This document shows, one piece after another, positions 28,021 through 37,676 of a stretch of DNA of 64,000 bases. Source of the stretch: Polaribacter filamentus (GTDB lineage Bacteria; Bacteroidota; Bacteroidia; Flavobacteriales; Flavobacteriaceae); assembly GCF_002943715.1 (NCBI RefSeq), contig NZ_MQUA01000004.1, positions 62,001 to 126,000 of the forward strand. The letters run 5' to 3'. The notes below the pieces were generated by a model. The model did not search any database, was not told where the DNA came from, and saw only the letters and a list, made by a program, of their open reading frames with translations. The position numbers were made by a program, and so were the translations under genes. Each line of letters starts with the position of its first letter. Position 1 is the first letter of the stretch.

Positions 28021-28064
28021 CTTAAATGCTATTTATTATTAACTTTATTAGCAAGCGGGGTGTT

Positions 28065-29486
28065 CTATTCTTTTAAAAATTTAATTGTATTTCCGTTTTC
28101 AAATTTTAAGAAGTAAAATCCTTTAGAATAGTTTTTAAGGTCAATTTTTTCATCAACAGAAATACTTCCTTTTGAAACCTCTGAACCAATAGCATTATAG
28201 ATGCTATAATTTTCTGTATTTTTAAGTCCTGATATTTGAATAAACTTTGAAGTTGGATTCGGATAGATCTCTAATGAATTTAGTACTGCTATATTATCTA
28301 ACGATAATGTTGTTGTATTGAACTTAGAAATTTTGCTACCATAATATTCAGCGATATACAAGTCATTTCCATTAAGAGCCAACCCAGAAGGACCACTTAC
28401 TCCGTTAACAACATCAGTTAAAGTTGGGGTAGCAGCCGTAATATCTATTTTTGAAATTTTGTTACCACCAAATTCCGCGATATACAAATCATTTCCAATA
28501 AGAATAAGGTTATCAGGTTGATTTAATCCTGCAAAAACCTCAATTGTAGTTGGGATAGTAGCAGTAACATCTATTTTTAAAATTCTGCCAGCATCATATT
28601 CCGTGATGTACAAATCATTTCCATTAAGAAAAAGGTCACCGGGGCCTATTAATCCTGTAACAACATCAATTGCAGTTGGATTGGTAGCAGTAATATCTAT
28701 TTTTGAAATTTTGTTGTCAGAATATTCAGAGATATACAAATCATTTCCATGAAGAGCAAACCCACTAGGACCATTTAATTCAGTAACAACATGAGTTGGG
28801 GTCGCAGGAGTAATATCTATTTTTGAAATTTTGTTCCTATTAGATTCAGCGATATACAAATCATTTCCATTAAGAATAAGGCTATAAGGAATATTTAGCC
28901 CTGTAACAACGTCAATTGCCGCTGGGTTCGTAGCAGTAATATCTATTTTTGAAATTTTGTTTCCATTACGTTCTGAGATATACAAATCATTTCCATTAAG
29001 AGCAAGTCTAGTTGGGGTGTCTAATCCTGTTATTACATCAATTGCAGTTGGATTGTTAGCAGTGATATCTATTTTTGAAATTTTGTTCCCATTAGATTCA
29101 GCGATATACAAATCATTTCCATTAAGAGCAAACCCAGCAGGTAAATCTACACCTGTAACAACATCAGTTGGGGTAGCAGGAGTAAGGTCTATTTTTGAAA
29201 TTTTACCCGAAAGAGTTTCCGCGATATACAAATCATTTCCATTAAAAATAAGCCCATAAGGACGATCTATCCCTGTAACAACATTAGTTGCCGTTGGGTT
29301 CGTAGCAGTAATATCTATTTTTGAAATTTTATTCGAAAGAATTTCCGCGATATACAAATCATTGCCATTAAGAGCAAGTCTAACGGGGCGGTTTACTAAT
29401 GTTGTTACATCTGTTGCTTGTGTAAAAGAAGAATTGGAATAAAATAGCGTTAAAAAAAATGTGGTTAAAATGTAAATTTGTTTCAT
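28065..29486 (-). CDS. Secreted repeat protein (nine YncE/NHL-like repeats) with type IX secretion sorting domain
   Basis: This 473-residue protein has a signal peptide (MKQIYILTTFFLTLFYSNSS) and nine repeats of about 38 residues carrying NGNDLYIAE..NKISKID, suggesting a beta-propeller. The C-terminal 75 residues (SLEIYPNPTSKFIQISG to KGFYFLKFENGNTIKFLKE) are a type A T9SS sorting domain. It is expected on the cell surface or secreted. Ligand and role are unknown. The strongly repeated DNA could vary in copy number. Confidence 0.85.
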   Translation of the reverse strand: MKQIYILTTFFLTLFYSNSSFTQATDVTTLVNRPVRLALNGNDLYIAEILSNKISKIDITATNPTATNVVTGIDRPYGLIFNGNDLYIAETLSGKISKIDLTPATPTDVVTGVDLPAGFALNGNDLYIAESNGNKISKIDITANNPTAIDVITGLDTPTRLALNGNDLYISERNGNKISKIDITATNPAAIDVVTGLNIPYSLILNGNDLYIAESNRNKISKIDITPATPTHVVTELNGPSGFALHGNDLYISEYSDNKISKIDITATNPTAIDVVTGLIGPGDLFLNGNDLYITEYDAGRILKIDVTATIPTTIEVFAGLNQPDNLILIGNDLYIAEFGGNKISKIDITAATPTLTDVVNGVSGPSGLALNGNDLYIAEYYGSKISKFNTTTLSLDNIAVLNSLEIYPNPTSKFIQISGLKNTENYSIYNAIGSEVSKGSISVDEKIDLKNYSKGFYFLKFENGNTIKFLKE

Positions 29487-29621
29487 AAGTAAAGTTTTAA
29501 ATTAATGAATGTTTGTTAAAGATTTATAGGTCTTTTCTTCCAGATAATAGAAACTTTTTGTTCATTATTATTATTTTATAAATACAAAGCAATACAACTA
29601 CTTGTTTTGCTACTCGCTATT

Positions 29622-30008
29622 TTAATACCACTCAATAGCTAGATTGTCCAATGCTGCATTCAATGCTGTTAGTGAATTCGGTGCAATTATTGTGGTATCA
29701 ATTGTTAGTTTTTTGGTGTCGGTTTTTAGGATATAATTTCCTGCGTATTTTTCGATCGTTTTTATTTCAGACAACTGCACTTCTTTTTGAAAGAAATTGT
29801 TTGTTCGAATGCTCCCATGTTCAATTGTTATGTATTGGTATTTCTTTTGATAGCCACATCTTAAAACACAGCTAATTGGAAGTAATATGGCAAGTACAAA
29901 CATCCAAATGTCGGCGTCTCTAAATAGTTCCGGCAACCCAATTATTAAAAAAAGAAGGGCATACATAAGATTCAAGTTCAACTGTTTTTTTGTAAAATCA
30001 ATTTTCAT
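29622..30008 (-). CDS. Hypothetical membrane protein with PH-like C-terminal region
   Basis: This 128-residue protein is not assigned to a named family. Residues 12-50 form two hydrophobic segments (LNLMYALLFLIIGLPELF and WMFVLAILLPISCVL). The rest is beta-rich (YITIEHGSIRTNNFFQKEVQLSEI), as in bacterial PH-like membrane proteins. It stands alone. A possible -7 element (TAGGTTTG on the minus strand) is at 30110-30117. Confidence 0.6.
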   Translation of the reverse strand: MKIDFTKKQLNLNLMYALLFLIIGLPELFRDADIWMFVLAILLPISCVLRCGYQKKYQYITIEHGSIRTNNFFQKEVQLSEIKTIEKYAGNYILKTDTKKLTIDTTIIAPNSLTALNAALDNLAIEWY

Positions 30009-30497
30009 TTTTCATGTGTTTTATAAGGCGTGCTATCAAAACGACCTGTTTTGAATTGGTATTCCTATTTTTAGATTCCTAAACTTTTTTCGATACAAGG
30101 TTACATACCCAAACCTAATTATATCGGTTGTTTTAAAATTGTTTATTGTAAGCTGTTGGTATTCAAAGCTGTTTACTCTACATGCGCAGAATATTTTAGC
30201 ATTTTTTTACTAAGATACCTATAAGTGAAATACAAATAGTATTGTTGTTCTCTTTTTTTTATCGGTTCATTTCAGAGCGCTTAGAACAAGCGATACCCTG
30301 CTTATTTTTAAGAAGAGGCAACTAGATGCGCACGCATGTGCTGCAAGAGCTCCCAAACGCCAGATTACAGTTGTTTTACAAAAGCTGGGTGATTTTTAGG
30401 AGTTTGTGAATGCCTTTGTTTCGAAAATAATGCAGCGGCGAAGGCATTTTTGTTTTTTGGATTCAGGGATCTTAAACCCACGTCTTTAATACAAATA

Positions 30498-30530
30498 AAA
30501 AAAACCACTCCATTGGAGTGGTTTTTTTTT
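30498..30530 (-). terminator. Hairpin terminator of the FISUMP gene (bidirectional shape)
   Basis: AAAACCACTCCA and TGGAGTGGTTTT form a perfect stem, with A and T runs on both sides. It lies 26 bp past the stop of the leftward gene at 30556. The remaining gap 30009-30497 contains no recognised gene. Confidence 0.85.
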
Positions 30531-30555
30531 ATGATGTAATAATTGAATAAGCTTT

Positions 30556-31860
30556 TTATTCTTTAATTAAACGGACTGAACAAGCTCTGTCAATATTGTA
30601 AGCGCCATTTTGCATAGCATTTGTACTGGCATGCAATAAATTCATATATGCTAGTGTACTCGTTTGAGCTTCTGAAGACCAAAAAATGGATGCATCATGA
30701 ACTTGCATAAAAACTCCTCCATTTCGTATTCCTGATGGAAGTCCCGTCCATCCAGATTCATTTGTGGCAGGTTGAGATCCTGACCAGAGCCCTGTGCCGT
30801 CAGAAGTATTCCCTGTAGATTTTAGCTTATAGCCTATATTTGCCCCATTTATATCACTCCCTAAATGAACTTTTAAATCTGTCTGCTCTTGGTTCGTTGG
30901 CACGTGATATCCCTCAGGTGCAAACTCTTTTCGCAATGTGTCATCGTTAAGTGAGGCTTCGTCATAGATTCCAGCAATGGCATACCAGTTATATAGTTTT
31001 CCATAAGTATCTCCAAAAGCGGAATCATTATTGTAATAACACCAAGCTCCCGTCGTTAAATTATTCCACGCTGTCTGGTCTGTAACTTGAGGGATGGCAG
31101 TGCCGTCTCTATAAGTTACATGCTCTGCATTACGTAATGTCCATTCTTGAGCCCCAATAACAACTGTTTCTGGGCCTGCAACTATATTAACCGTTAAAGT
31201 CTGTTCTTGAGCTGCATTGCCAGAAGCATCAGACACATTATAAGTTACTGGATAGGCACCATAAGTAGTGGTATCTACAGCTCCGGCAACCACAATAGCG
31301 CTAGAAATATCTCCATCAACATTATCCATAGCGGTTGCTGATGGATTTAGATATGACCCATTAATAACTACGTCCATTGAGTTTCCTACCGAAATTGTAA
31401 TAACAGGCAGAACATTGTCATAAATAGCGGCAACTGATCCAGAAATATTTGTCCAAGCTAGGCCGTTATAAACTTGCATTTCGCCATTTGGTCCGCAGTC
31501 AGCACACCACACTGTTAAACCCGCTACTGGACTGTCAATAACATCCCGCTCTGATTCGAGCATACTAGCAGCTCCAACAGCAGCCGCAGGCGCTCCCAGT
31601 TGTGCCCAAGCCGTTCCATCATAAAAATAAAAACCAGCTGTTTGGTCTGTTTGAAAGATCATCAGGCCGGTTGCTGGCAATGTAATTGCATCACGCTGGG
31701 TTTCTGTTAATCGTGGAATTAAAATTCCGCCTTCTGTTGAAGTCACATCCAAGGCTGCAGAAGCCGCTGGCGTATTGTTATTTATACCTACCTGAGCAAA
31801 TGCCGTTAGATTAACGGCAATAAATAATATAAAAATTATTGATTTTAATATCGTTTTCAT
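30556..31860 (-). CDS. FISUMP-domain surface protein with Ig-like (DUF5011) domain
   Basis: This 434-residue protein has a signal peptide (MKTILKSIIFILFIAVNLTAFAQ). The N-terminal segment SAALDVTSTEGGILIPRLTE is common to Bacteroidota surface proteins. An Ig-like DUF5011 domain (VTYNVSDASGNAAQEQTL, near residues 145-225) follows, then a FISUMP domain (IGAQEWTLRNAEHV, YGKLYNWYA, GYHVPTNQE, FWSSEA). Its ATG overlaps the TGA of the upstream gene (ATGA at 31857-31860), implying translational coupling. A role in adhesion or glycan contact is possible but unproven. Confidence 0.8.
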   Translation of the reverse strand: MKTILKSIIFILFIAVNLTAFAQVGINNNTPAASAALDVTSTEGGILIPRLTETQRDAITLPATGLMIFQTDQTAGFYFYDGTAWAQLGAPAAAVGAASMLESERDVIDSPVAGLTVWCADCGPNGEMQVYNGLAWTNISGSVAAIYDNVLPVITISVGNSMDVVINGSYLNPSATAMDNVDGDISSAIVVAGAVDTTTYGAYPVTYNVSDASGNAAQEQTLTVNIVAGPETVVIGAQEWTLRNAEHVTYRDGTAIPQVTDQTAWNNLTTGAWCYYNNDSAFGDTYGKLYNWYAIAGIYDEASLNDDTLRKEFAPEGYHVPTNQEQTDLKVHLGSDINGANIGYKLKSTGNTSDGTGLWSGSQPATNESGWTGLPSGIRNGGVFMQVHDASIFWSSEAQTSTLAYMNLLHASTNAMQNGAYNIDRACSVRLIKE

Positions 31861-32573
31861 TTTTGGTTATTTTTAATGATTTTAAAAGTATTGGTTTGTT
31901 GGTTGTTTCGTTTTGTAACATTGATAAAGTAAACGCCCTTGGGAAATGAATTCATATCAATGCGTTTCGCAGTAGTTTCAAACAATTTTGCGCCTGTTAC
32001 AGAATACAATACAGACTTCAGTTCGCCCTCGCATTTTATCTCTAAATGTGATTGTACAGGGTTTGGATATAATAGGATTTCAAAAACAGAAGTTATAGGC
32101 TTGACGGTTAGTGTGCCGCTCGTTGCTGCCGTAATCTCCCCAAGGGTCACATCCGCTAGGGCTACTTCTGCAACTAAATTCTCAGTAGCGTTAACAGATC
32201 CTACATGCTCAATCCATTCGGAAACGCTGCTGTCTGGTCTTGAGAATACAGCAAGCGCCTCTCCTGTATTGCCATTCAACTCAGTATCCTCATAACGGAA
32301 CTCAATGGTTCCAGAGAAGTTTGGCTGAGGAATTGAGAACGCATAAACCCTACTAATGCTTTCTTTCGTTCCTAGAGTGGCTGCCGTATTGCTTTTGCTA
32401 AGCTCAGTCTCCGTTATCGTATAGTCAAAAGATGGTGCTAAACTCACCCCTCCAACATTTATTTGACTGTCACTACTGATTGTTACAGAAGACCCACTAG
32501 AAACTGTTATAAGTGAGGTTTGTGCAAACAAGCTGGAGGACACGAGAACTATTAGTAGTGTAATTTTTTTCAT
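31857..32573 (-). CDS. Secreted protein with type IX secretion sorting domain
   Basis: The start at 32573 (MKKITLLIVLVSSSLFAQ) gives 238 residues with a signal peptide, and the frame extends 14 codons further upstream without a good start. The middle is beta-rich and unassigned. The end (LLYPNPVQSHLEIKC to KGVYFINVTKRNNQQTNTFKI) is a T9SS type A sorting domain. It is coupled to the FISUMP gene by a 4-bp overlap and the two probably form one surface unit. The gap 32616-32999 is AT-rich with no gene. Confidence 0.75.
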   Translation of the reverse strand: MKKITLLIVLVSSSLFAQTSLITVSSGSSVTISSDSQINVGGVSLAPSFDYTITETELSKSNTAATLGTKESISRVYAFSIPQPNFSGTIEFRYEDTELNGNTGEALAVFSRPDSSVSEWIEHVGSVNATENLVAEVALADVTLGEITAATSGTLTVKPITSVFEILLYPNPVQSHLEIKCEGELKSVLYSVTGAKLFETTAKRIDMNSFPKGVYFINVTKRNNQQTNTFKIIKNNQK

Positions 32574-32999
32574 GTTGATAATTAAATTGGTTTCAGTGTG
32601 CAAGATTAGTCGCAATATAGTGCTTTTTTTTTAAAACATAAATGAAGGTCATAAAGTACATTTTGAAATTTCAAAACACATATAATGATGTATATTTGAT
32701 TCTTTAATGTAATAAATGACACTTTCGCTTTCTTTTTTGCTTGTATTGTATATTGTCAAATAAAATTGAACTTTTTCACTCAAAATTTAAGAAAGCTTTC
32801 CACTAATATAGTTTAAAATTTTGATATTGTTTTTTTTAGCTTTCAAAGTTCTGTTTTTTGTCATTTTTCGTTTTCCTAATTTCTTTCGGCCGCGTATTAT
32901 ACTGATATAGGTTGACCTTTTTTAGGTTTAATTTATACCGTTCAAAGTATTTTTTTAAGGTGTTTAGAATGCAAAAAATATCTTGAACAAGTTTTAGTT

Positions 33000-33371
33000 T
33001 TAAATTTTTAGTTCAGTCAAATTTACATTATTTCTTCGATATGATTTGTATTTGATGTTCGGATTCAAATGGACTTCGGCAGGTTTTCTTAAACCGAGGC
33101 TGAAATGGATTCTTAAATTATTGTAAATAGATACTGCTTGTTTCGTGACTTCTTGAGCAATGTTAGTGTTTTTAATGCAGTTTCTAAGTCCACATTCATA
33201 TTTTAAAGTTCCATTAATCCTTTCTGCAATGGCATTTTCGTATGGGTCGTATTGTTCTGTCATAATCATCATGATGCCATTACTTTCGGCAAATTCTGTA
33301 TATTTAAGGTTACAGTATTGAAAACCTCTATCTGAATGATGAATGAGTTTTTTAGTAGGGTATTTCCCTTA
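33000..33371 (-). pseudogene. IS3-family transposase, C-terminal fragment
   Basis: Reading leftward from 33371 the frame is GKYPTKKLIHHSDRGFQYC then AIAERINGTLKYECGL and KPAEVHLNPN, the integrase-core end of IS3-family OrfB (DDE region HSDRG, later E in AERINGTLKYE). The first methionine is internal and the N-terminal part is absent. The fragment is cut exactly where the attC-like site begins. Confidence 0.85.
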
Positions 33372-33375
33372 AATT

Positions 33376-33503
33376 AGCTACAACGTTTGGTATATGAAAA
33401 GTAGGCGATTTAGAAGCACAAAACTTTCAGTTAAGTACTTACTTTGACACGAGCTAGAATGCTTGAATTAACTACTATTCCGCCTATTTTTTATATACTT
33501 TGT
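33376..33503 (-). other. attC-like site A (interrupted by group II intron A)
   Basis: Read on the minus strand and across the intron, the site runs from GGCTAACAAAGTATATAAAA to TTTTCATATACCAAACGTTG followed by TAGC. GTATATAAAAAATAGGCG pairs with CGCCTACTTTTCATATAC, giving long imperfect arms with terminal GGCTAAC and GTTGTAG boxes, the architecture of integron attC sites. The intron interrupts the GCTA/AC box; the last 4 bases of the site (TAGC) are at 34100-34103. Confidence 0.7.
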
Positions 33504-34099
33504 GTGTGCCCAGTATGGGCATCTTTAACTTATCGCAAGATAAGTTATTCATCTAGAGGGTGCAAGTCCCTTATGGGTTTGGGTAACTCCAATAACCATT
33601 AGTAAGTCGCGAGGGTGTTAACTGCGAAGTTACATCTGAAGAAAGCGAGACTACAAAACTCGGTACTGACGAACAGAAATCGTATACAGCGGCATATTTA
33701 CTTGGGTAAGCAAGCACATCATTGTAACGCCCAAAAGAGTAACAAAAGGGTAAGTATGTAGATACGGCAGGAATTGAGTGAAAGAAGATGCCATTACCTG
33801 GGGAGGTCTCTAGAGCCACGAGTTGGCTGTATAGAGAAGTCAGCAGAGGTCATAGTAACTATAGGAAACGAGCAGAGGCAATACCTCTGATGGACTCACA
33901 AGTAGGGAAGGACTGAACGTAATTCTCTTCAAAATTCGCATAGGAGCACTAGTGGTAGCCTATGTCTAAACTAGAAGATAGTGCCAAGGGTGAAAAGAGC
34001 TTTGGTGTGATGATTTACGAACCGCCGTATACGAGACCCGTATGCACGGTGGTGTGAGGGGTGCACTCCGTCATTTGATGGCGGAGCCACCCACTCGAT
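33504..34099 (+). mobile_element. Group II intron A, ORF-less, inserted in attC-like site A
   Basis: The 5' end GTGTGCCCAGTATGGGCATC with GAGGGTGCAAGTCCC is characteristic of bacterial group II introns. Domain V is visible near 34020-34063: GAACCGCCGTATACGAGACCCGTATGCACGGTGG, a hairpin with the CGC triad of class IIC and intact pairing. A domain VI-like hairpin (CTCCGTCA..TGATGGCGGAG) and the end CACTCGAT follow. The length is 596 nt with no reverse transcriptase, so mobility would need a protein in trans. It is antisense to the cassette genes, as known for IIC-attC introns. Confidence 0.85.
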
Positions 34100-34106
34100 T
34101 AGCCTC

Positions 34107-35363
34107 TGTTAATTTTTTCTTTAGTGCCTCAATTCTTTCTTTATAGGAATCATCTCCACTTATTTCATATGCTTTAGTTACAAATTTTATAGCCTTGTCA
34201 TTATCCCCATTTCTTTCATAATAATCGGCCATAGAATCTTAGCTATTTGGGCTATTTGGGTAATACTCAATGGTAAGTTCAAAGAACATCTTAGCTCTTT
34301 CCATTTGGCCCATATCCATACTCATGTAACCCTGCATATTTATTAAGAATTCAGGAAAAGGAGGTACAGCGTAGCCGAAATGCGTTTCAAGTTTATGTTG
34401 GCGATACCTAACAATCTTATTAATTTCATCTGCGGTGGTAGTTGGCATATTATGTTTGTCAATATTTTCCGTTTGGTACCATTCAAAAACAGAAATTAAA
34501 CCATCCATAATGGAAGGAAAGGTAATAGTACCATGTAAATCTCTTGGATAATACTTCCATTCAAAAGCTAATTCATTTTGCTTATTTTGATTTAATACTT
34601 CAGAAAAAGCAATATTAGATCGTGAAAATATGGTAAAGTCCGTTGTGTCTTTTTTTATTTCATTTAAGGTCATTCCCGTTTTCTGCATATTTACATGTCC
34701 TGCCAGCGACATAAATAATGACTTCCCTTTGTAATCAGCACTTGAAACTTTATCTCTTGCTTCCTTAAATAATTGTTGATTATCCCAATCCAAGCTAGGG
34801 TCAATCGCCAAATAATTGGAAAACAACTCTGGGTGATGAACTAGCGAATAAAGAGTAAATAAGCCTCCATAAGAATGACCAATTAACGTTCTAAAATTAG
34901 TAACAGGATATTTATTTTCTACAAATGGAATTAGTTCAGTTTCTATAAACTTACTAAAATTGACAGCCTCTCCGTTTTCTTGTTTAAAAGGACTTCTATA
35001 CATCTCAGTTACTTTTGAAGTTGTTAAGTCACGCATTCTGTTTTTATCGTTTGAAATGCCAATAATAACCATTTCGGGTGCAAAGCCTCCACTATAGTAG
35101 TTTTGTACATCATTCACTGTAGGGAGAAATACTTCACCATCTAAAACAAAAACTACTGGGTATTTTATGTTTTCATCGGGTTTGTAATCTGCAGGGAGTT
35201 ATACATAAATTTTTCTAGTTTCTTTTAGCGTATTAGAGTAAAGACTATCTAAAGTGCCTACCTTTTGTAAAAACTGTTGGTTTTGATTTGTTTGTGAGTT
35301 TGCAAATTGTTGTAAGAAGATAAAAAGTCCTGTAATTAATACTGTTTTAATGCTATTTTTCAT
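34107..35363 (-). pseudogene. Cassette gene 1: esterase of the PF00756 (esterase D / Fes) type, with two in-frame stops
   Basis: From ATG at 35363 the frame encodes a signal-like start (MKNSIKTVLITGLFIFLQQ), then TAA at 35199-35201 (IYV*LPADYKPDENIKYPV), a long esterase domain with nucleophile motif LIGHSYGGLFTLYS, and a TPR-like tail. Another TAA at 34239-34241 (NSPNS*DSMADYYERNG) precedes an open tail that reaches the intron. Without the intron the frame would end in the attC site (NKVYKK then TAG at 33484-33486). An uninterrupted part of 292 residues (34239-35117) could still be made. The substrate is unknown. Confidence 0.8.
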
Positions 35364-35381
35364 TTGTTTGTTTTTAATTGA

Positions 35382-35578
35382 GGCTAACGGTTAGTATAAC
35401 AAACGTAGGGCAGGTGATAAGCATTTTCGTTTCGGTTTATTACTTAGCTAAATATAAATATTTTTCTTTTATCTTTTTTGTTGAAAAAGCTAAATTTTAT
35501 ATTTGCTGGATTTCCTTAATATTCACATACCTTTCGGTTTAGCACAAACGCCCTATGTTTTTTATACATTGTTAGCTA
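35382..35578 (-). other. attC-like site C (uninterrupted)
   Basis: The + strand begins GGCTAACGGTTAGTATAACA and ends TTTTATACATTGTTAGC. Inner arms GTAGGGC and GCCCTATG pair, as do TATAAC-type segments, so the whole 197 nt is a large imperfect inverted repeat with terminal GCTAAC/GTTAGC boxes. It separates cassette gene 1 from the amidohydrolase gene. Same orientation as the genes (minus). Confidence 0.7.
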
Positions 35579-35634
35579 TAGTTTTTATTGTTCGTAATTT
35601 TCAATTAAAGTAGTAGATTTTTTATTCATTCTTT

Positions 35635-37152
35635 TTAATGTCTATTATCTTTCATTAACCTAATGAACATTTTTACGGAAATAGATAGTCCATTTATTCC
35701 CGATGAATTGTCTTCAACATACTTTTTCATAGTATCGATATCTTCTTTAGTATATATATTCCCATTGAAAAAGAGCGATTCAATTGAAGTCGTATTTTTA
35801 ATATCTAATAATGGATTTTTATTTAAAATCAATATATCAGCTATTTTTTCTTCTTCTATAGTTCCATAATTTTTAGAAACTTGAAAATATTTTGATGGAT
35901 TTATAGTTGCACAAACTAAGGCTTCCGCAGGAGATAAACCTGCTTTAACTAACTCTTCAAGTTCACTATGTAAACTAATTCCTGGGAATGAATATGGGTC
36001 ATATGAATCTGTTCCTGCTAAAATTTTTACTCCTTTTTTATGAGCCAATCCAGTTAGCTCTAATCCTTTTGCGTAAAAGTTGTTTAAATGATTTTGGTTT
36101 CCTTCTTTTTTTGTAAACTCTTTCATTCCGCTCACGTCGTCTTTCCAAATAAAAGACACTAAATGTGGAATGTATTTTAAATTCTCATCATTCAAAAAAT
36201 CTTCATTATTAGTTAGTGCTTCATATTTTCGAGTAATATGCGTTGGGCAGAAATAAGTTTCGTTTTTTACCATTACATCAACTAATTCATAGAATTTTGC
36301 ATAGTCAAAACTTTTCAACATTTCGATTGATGAAGGTTTATTCTTTTCATCTAATTCTTCATCTGCATACATAGCACGATAGTATTCACGAAGTTTCTCG
36401 GCATCAGGATTCGAATGCTTCAAGAATAAATGTGCATGTTCAAAACTACGTTGCCCTGCATTTGATGCATCTATTGGATTTATAGCATTTGGATAATGAC
36501 CTGCGAAGACAACACCTTTACTTTTGGCAACTTTCGCTAATTCAAAATATCTTTTAGATAGGATTCCTGAATAAATTTTTATGAAAGTCCGTTTATCATT
36601 CGCTGTTTTATTTATTACGTCTAAAACGTTCTGTTCGTCATAATTTGCGCCAACAATTTCATCAGCAAAACCAATTAATCTTGGACCTAATAATGTTTCA
36701 GATTCTATTTCTTTTCGCCATTTAATACGTTCTTCATTTATATTGACAACGCCTTGCATATCTCTAATATTAGTAATACCATTTGCAATATGTAAAGGCA
36801 TAATGACTTGGGGTGCAATTTGAAATGCTAAATGAGAATGCATATCCCACAAACCTGCTAGTGCATATTTCCCTGTTCCATCAATAATTTTAGTGTTTTT
36901 GTCTTTTGAAATAGAATCATTTAAAGTAATTTTTATTATTCTGTTATTTTTAATAACAATAGTTTGATTTTTTAGGATTGAGTCATTCGCAACATCTACA
37001 ATATTAATGTTGGAAATAGTATAACTGTTGTTGTCTGCCTTTTGACTTAAAGGTTCTGGAATCGGATATATAAATAGAAGAAGAACAATAAATAATACGA
37101 ATCCAATTAGTATTAATCCGTATTTTAGTGTCTTTAAAATTATTTTTTTCAT
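35635..37152 (-). CDS. Cassette 2: amidohydrolase family protein
   Basis: This 505-residue protein has an N-terminal membrane anchor or signal (LKYGLILIGFVLFIVLLLFIYP). The imidazolonepropionase/prolidase-like amidohydrolase fold has GLWDMHSHLAF (metal HxH, near residue 96), later FAGHYPNAINP and LAGTDSYDPYSFPG. It probably acts at the cell envelope on an amide or peptide-like substrate, unknown here. It starts 2 bp after the MarR gene stop, so both are in one cassette. Confidence 0.85.
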   Translation of the reverse strand: MKKIILKTLKYGLILIGFVLFIVLLLFIYPIPEPLSQKADNNSYTISNINIVDVANDSILKNQTIVIKNNRIIKITLNDSISKDKNTKIIDGTGKYALAGLWDMHSHLAFQIAPQVIMPLHIANGITNIRDMQGVVNINEERIKWRKEIESETLLGPRLIGFADEIVGANYDEQNVLDVINKTANDKRTFIKIYSGILSKRYFELAKVAKSKGVVFAGHYPNAINPIDASNAGQRSFEHAHLFLKHSNPDAEKLREYYRAMYADEELDEKNKPSSIEMLKSFDYAKFYELVDVMVKNETYFCPTHITRKYEALTNNEDFLNDENLKYIPHLVSFIWKDDVSGMKEFTKKEGNQNHLNNFYAKGLELTGLAHKKGVKILAGTDSYDPYSFPGISLHSELEELVKAGLSPAEALVCATINPSKYFQVSKNYGTIEEEKIADILILNKNPLLDIKNTTSIESLFFNGNIYTKEDIDTMKKYVEDNSSGINGLSISVKMFIRLMKDNRH

Positions 37153-37154
37153 TA

Positions 37155-37592
37155 TTATTTTGAGTTGCAGTTGTTTATTATTTTGTTTAAAGTATTCTTT
37201 AATTGGGCTATTTCATTGTCTGTAATCCCTTCGAGAGCGGATTTTCTGTATGATGAAATTACCGTATTTAAATCAGTGAGTAAATTTTGCCCTTTGTCCG
37301 TTATCGACAAATTATATTTTCTTCGGTCAGCGTTATTTATAGACCTTTTTATATAATCCTTTTTTGCCATTAATTCAATCATTCTGGTTACCGAAGCATT
37401 ATCTTTAAAGACCAATTCACCAATTTTATTTTGTGAGAGTTTAGGATAATTATTTAGGAAAATCAGTAACAAAGCTTGGTCAATTGTTATATTTTCAATC
37501 GTTTCATTAAGATTTCGTTGAGCAAATCGTCTGTATTCTTTAATTCCTTTTTCAATGGTGTAGAAAATGGTCTGTGATGGAAGTTCAATCAT
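37155..37592 (-). CDS. Cassette 2: MarR family transcriptional regulator
   Basis: This 145-residue winged-helix protein has LSQNKIGELVFKDNASVTRMIELMAKKDYIKRSINNADRRKYNLSITDKG, the MarR DNA-binding helices and beta wing; only positions 65-115 are diagnostic. It lies immediately upstream of the amidohydrolase and probably regulates it. A regulator plus target gene in a single cassette is uncommon. Confidence 0.88.
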   Translation of the reverse strand: MIELPSQTIFYTIEKGIKEYRRFAQRNLNETIENITIDQALLLIFLNNYPKLSQNKIGELVFKDNASVTRMIELMAKKDYIKRSINNADRRKYNLSITDKGQNLLTDLNTVISSYRKSALEGITDNEIAQLKNTLNKIINNCNSK

Positions 37593-37676
37593 TTTATTTT
37601 TATTTGATGCAAATATAATTGATATATCAATTAAAATTTAATTTAAAAACTGTAATCTGATTTTTTTTCAAATTAC

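Noticed and set aside
26323..28064. tRNA-Asp as an attachment site with duplicated 3' end
   Set aside because: I found no second copy of the tRNA 3' end to the right in this window and no tyrosine integrase.
28065..29486. CRISPR-like regular repeats
   Set aside because: The repeats are in frame within one secreted protein, and the units carry no spacer-like unrelated sequence.
33571..33819. Leftward ORF beginning MALETSPGNG, repeated at 37868-38116
   Set aside because: Both lie wholly inside the group II introns on the opposite strand and differ where the introns differ. They are ribozyme sequence, not protein genes.
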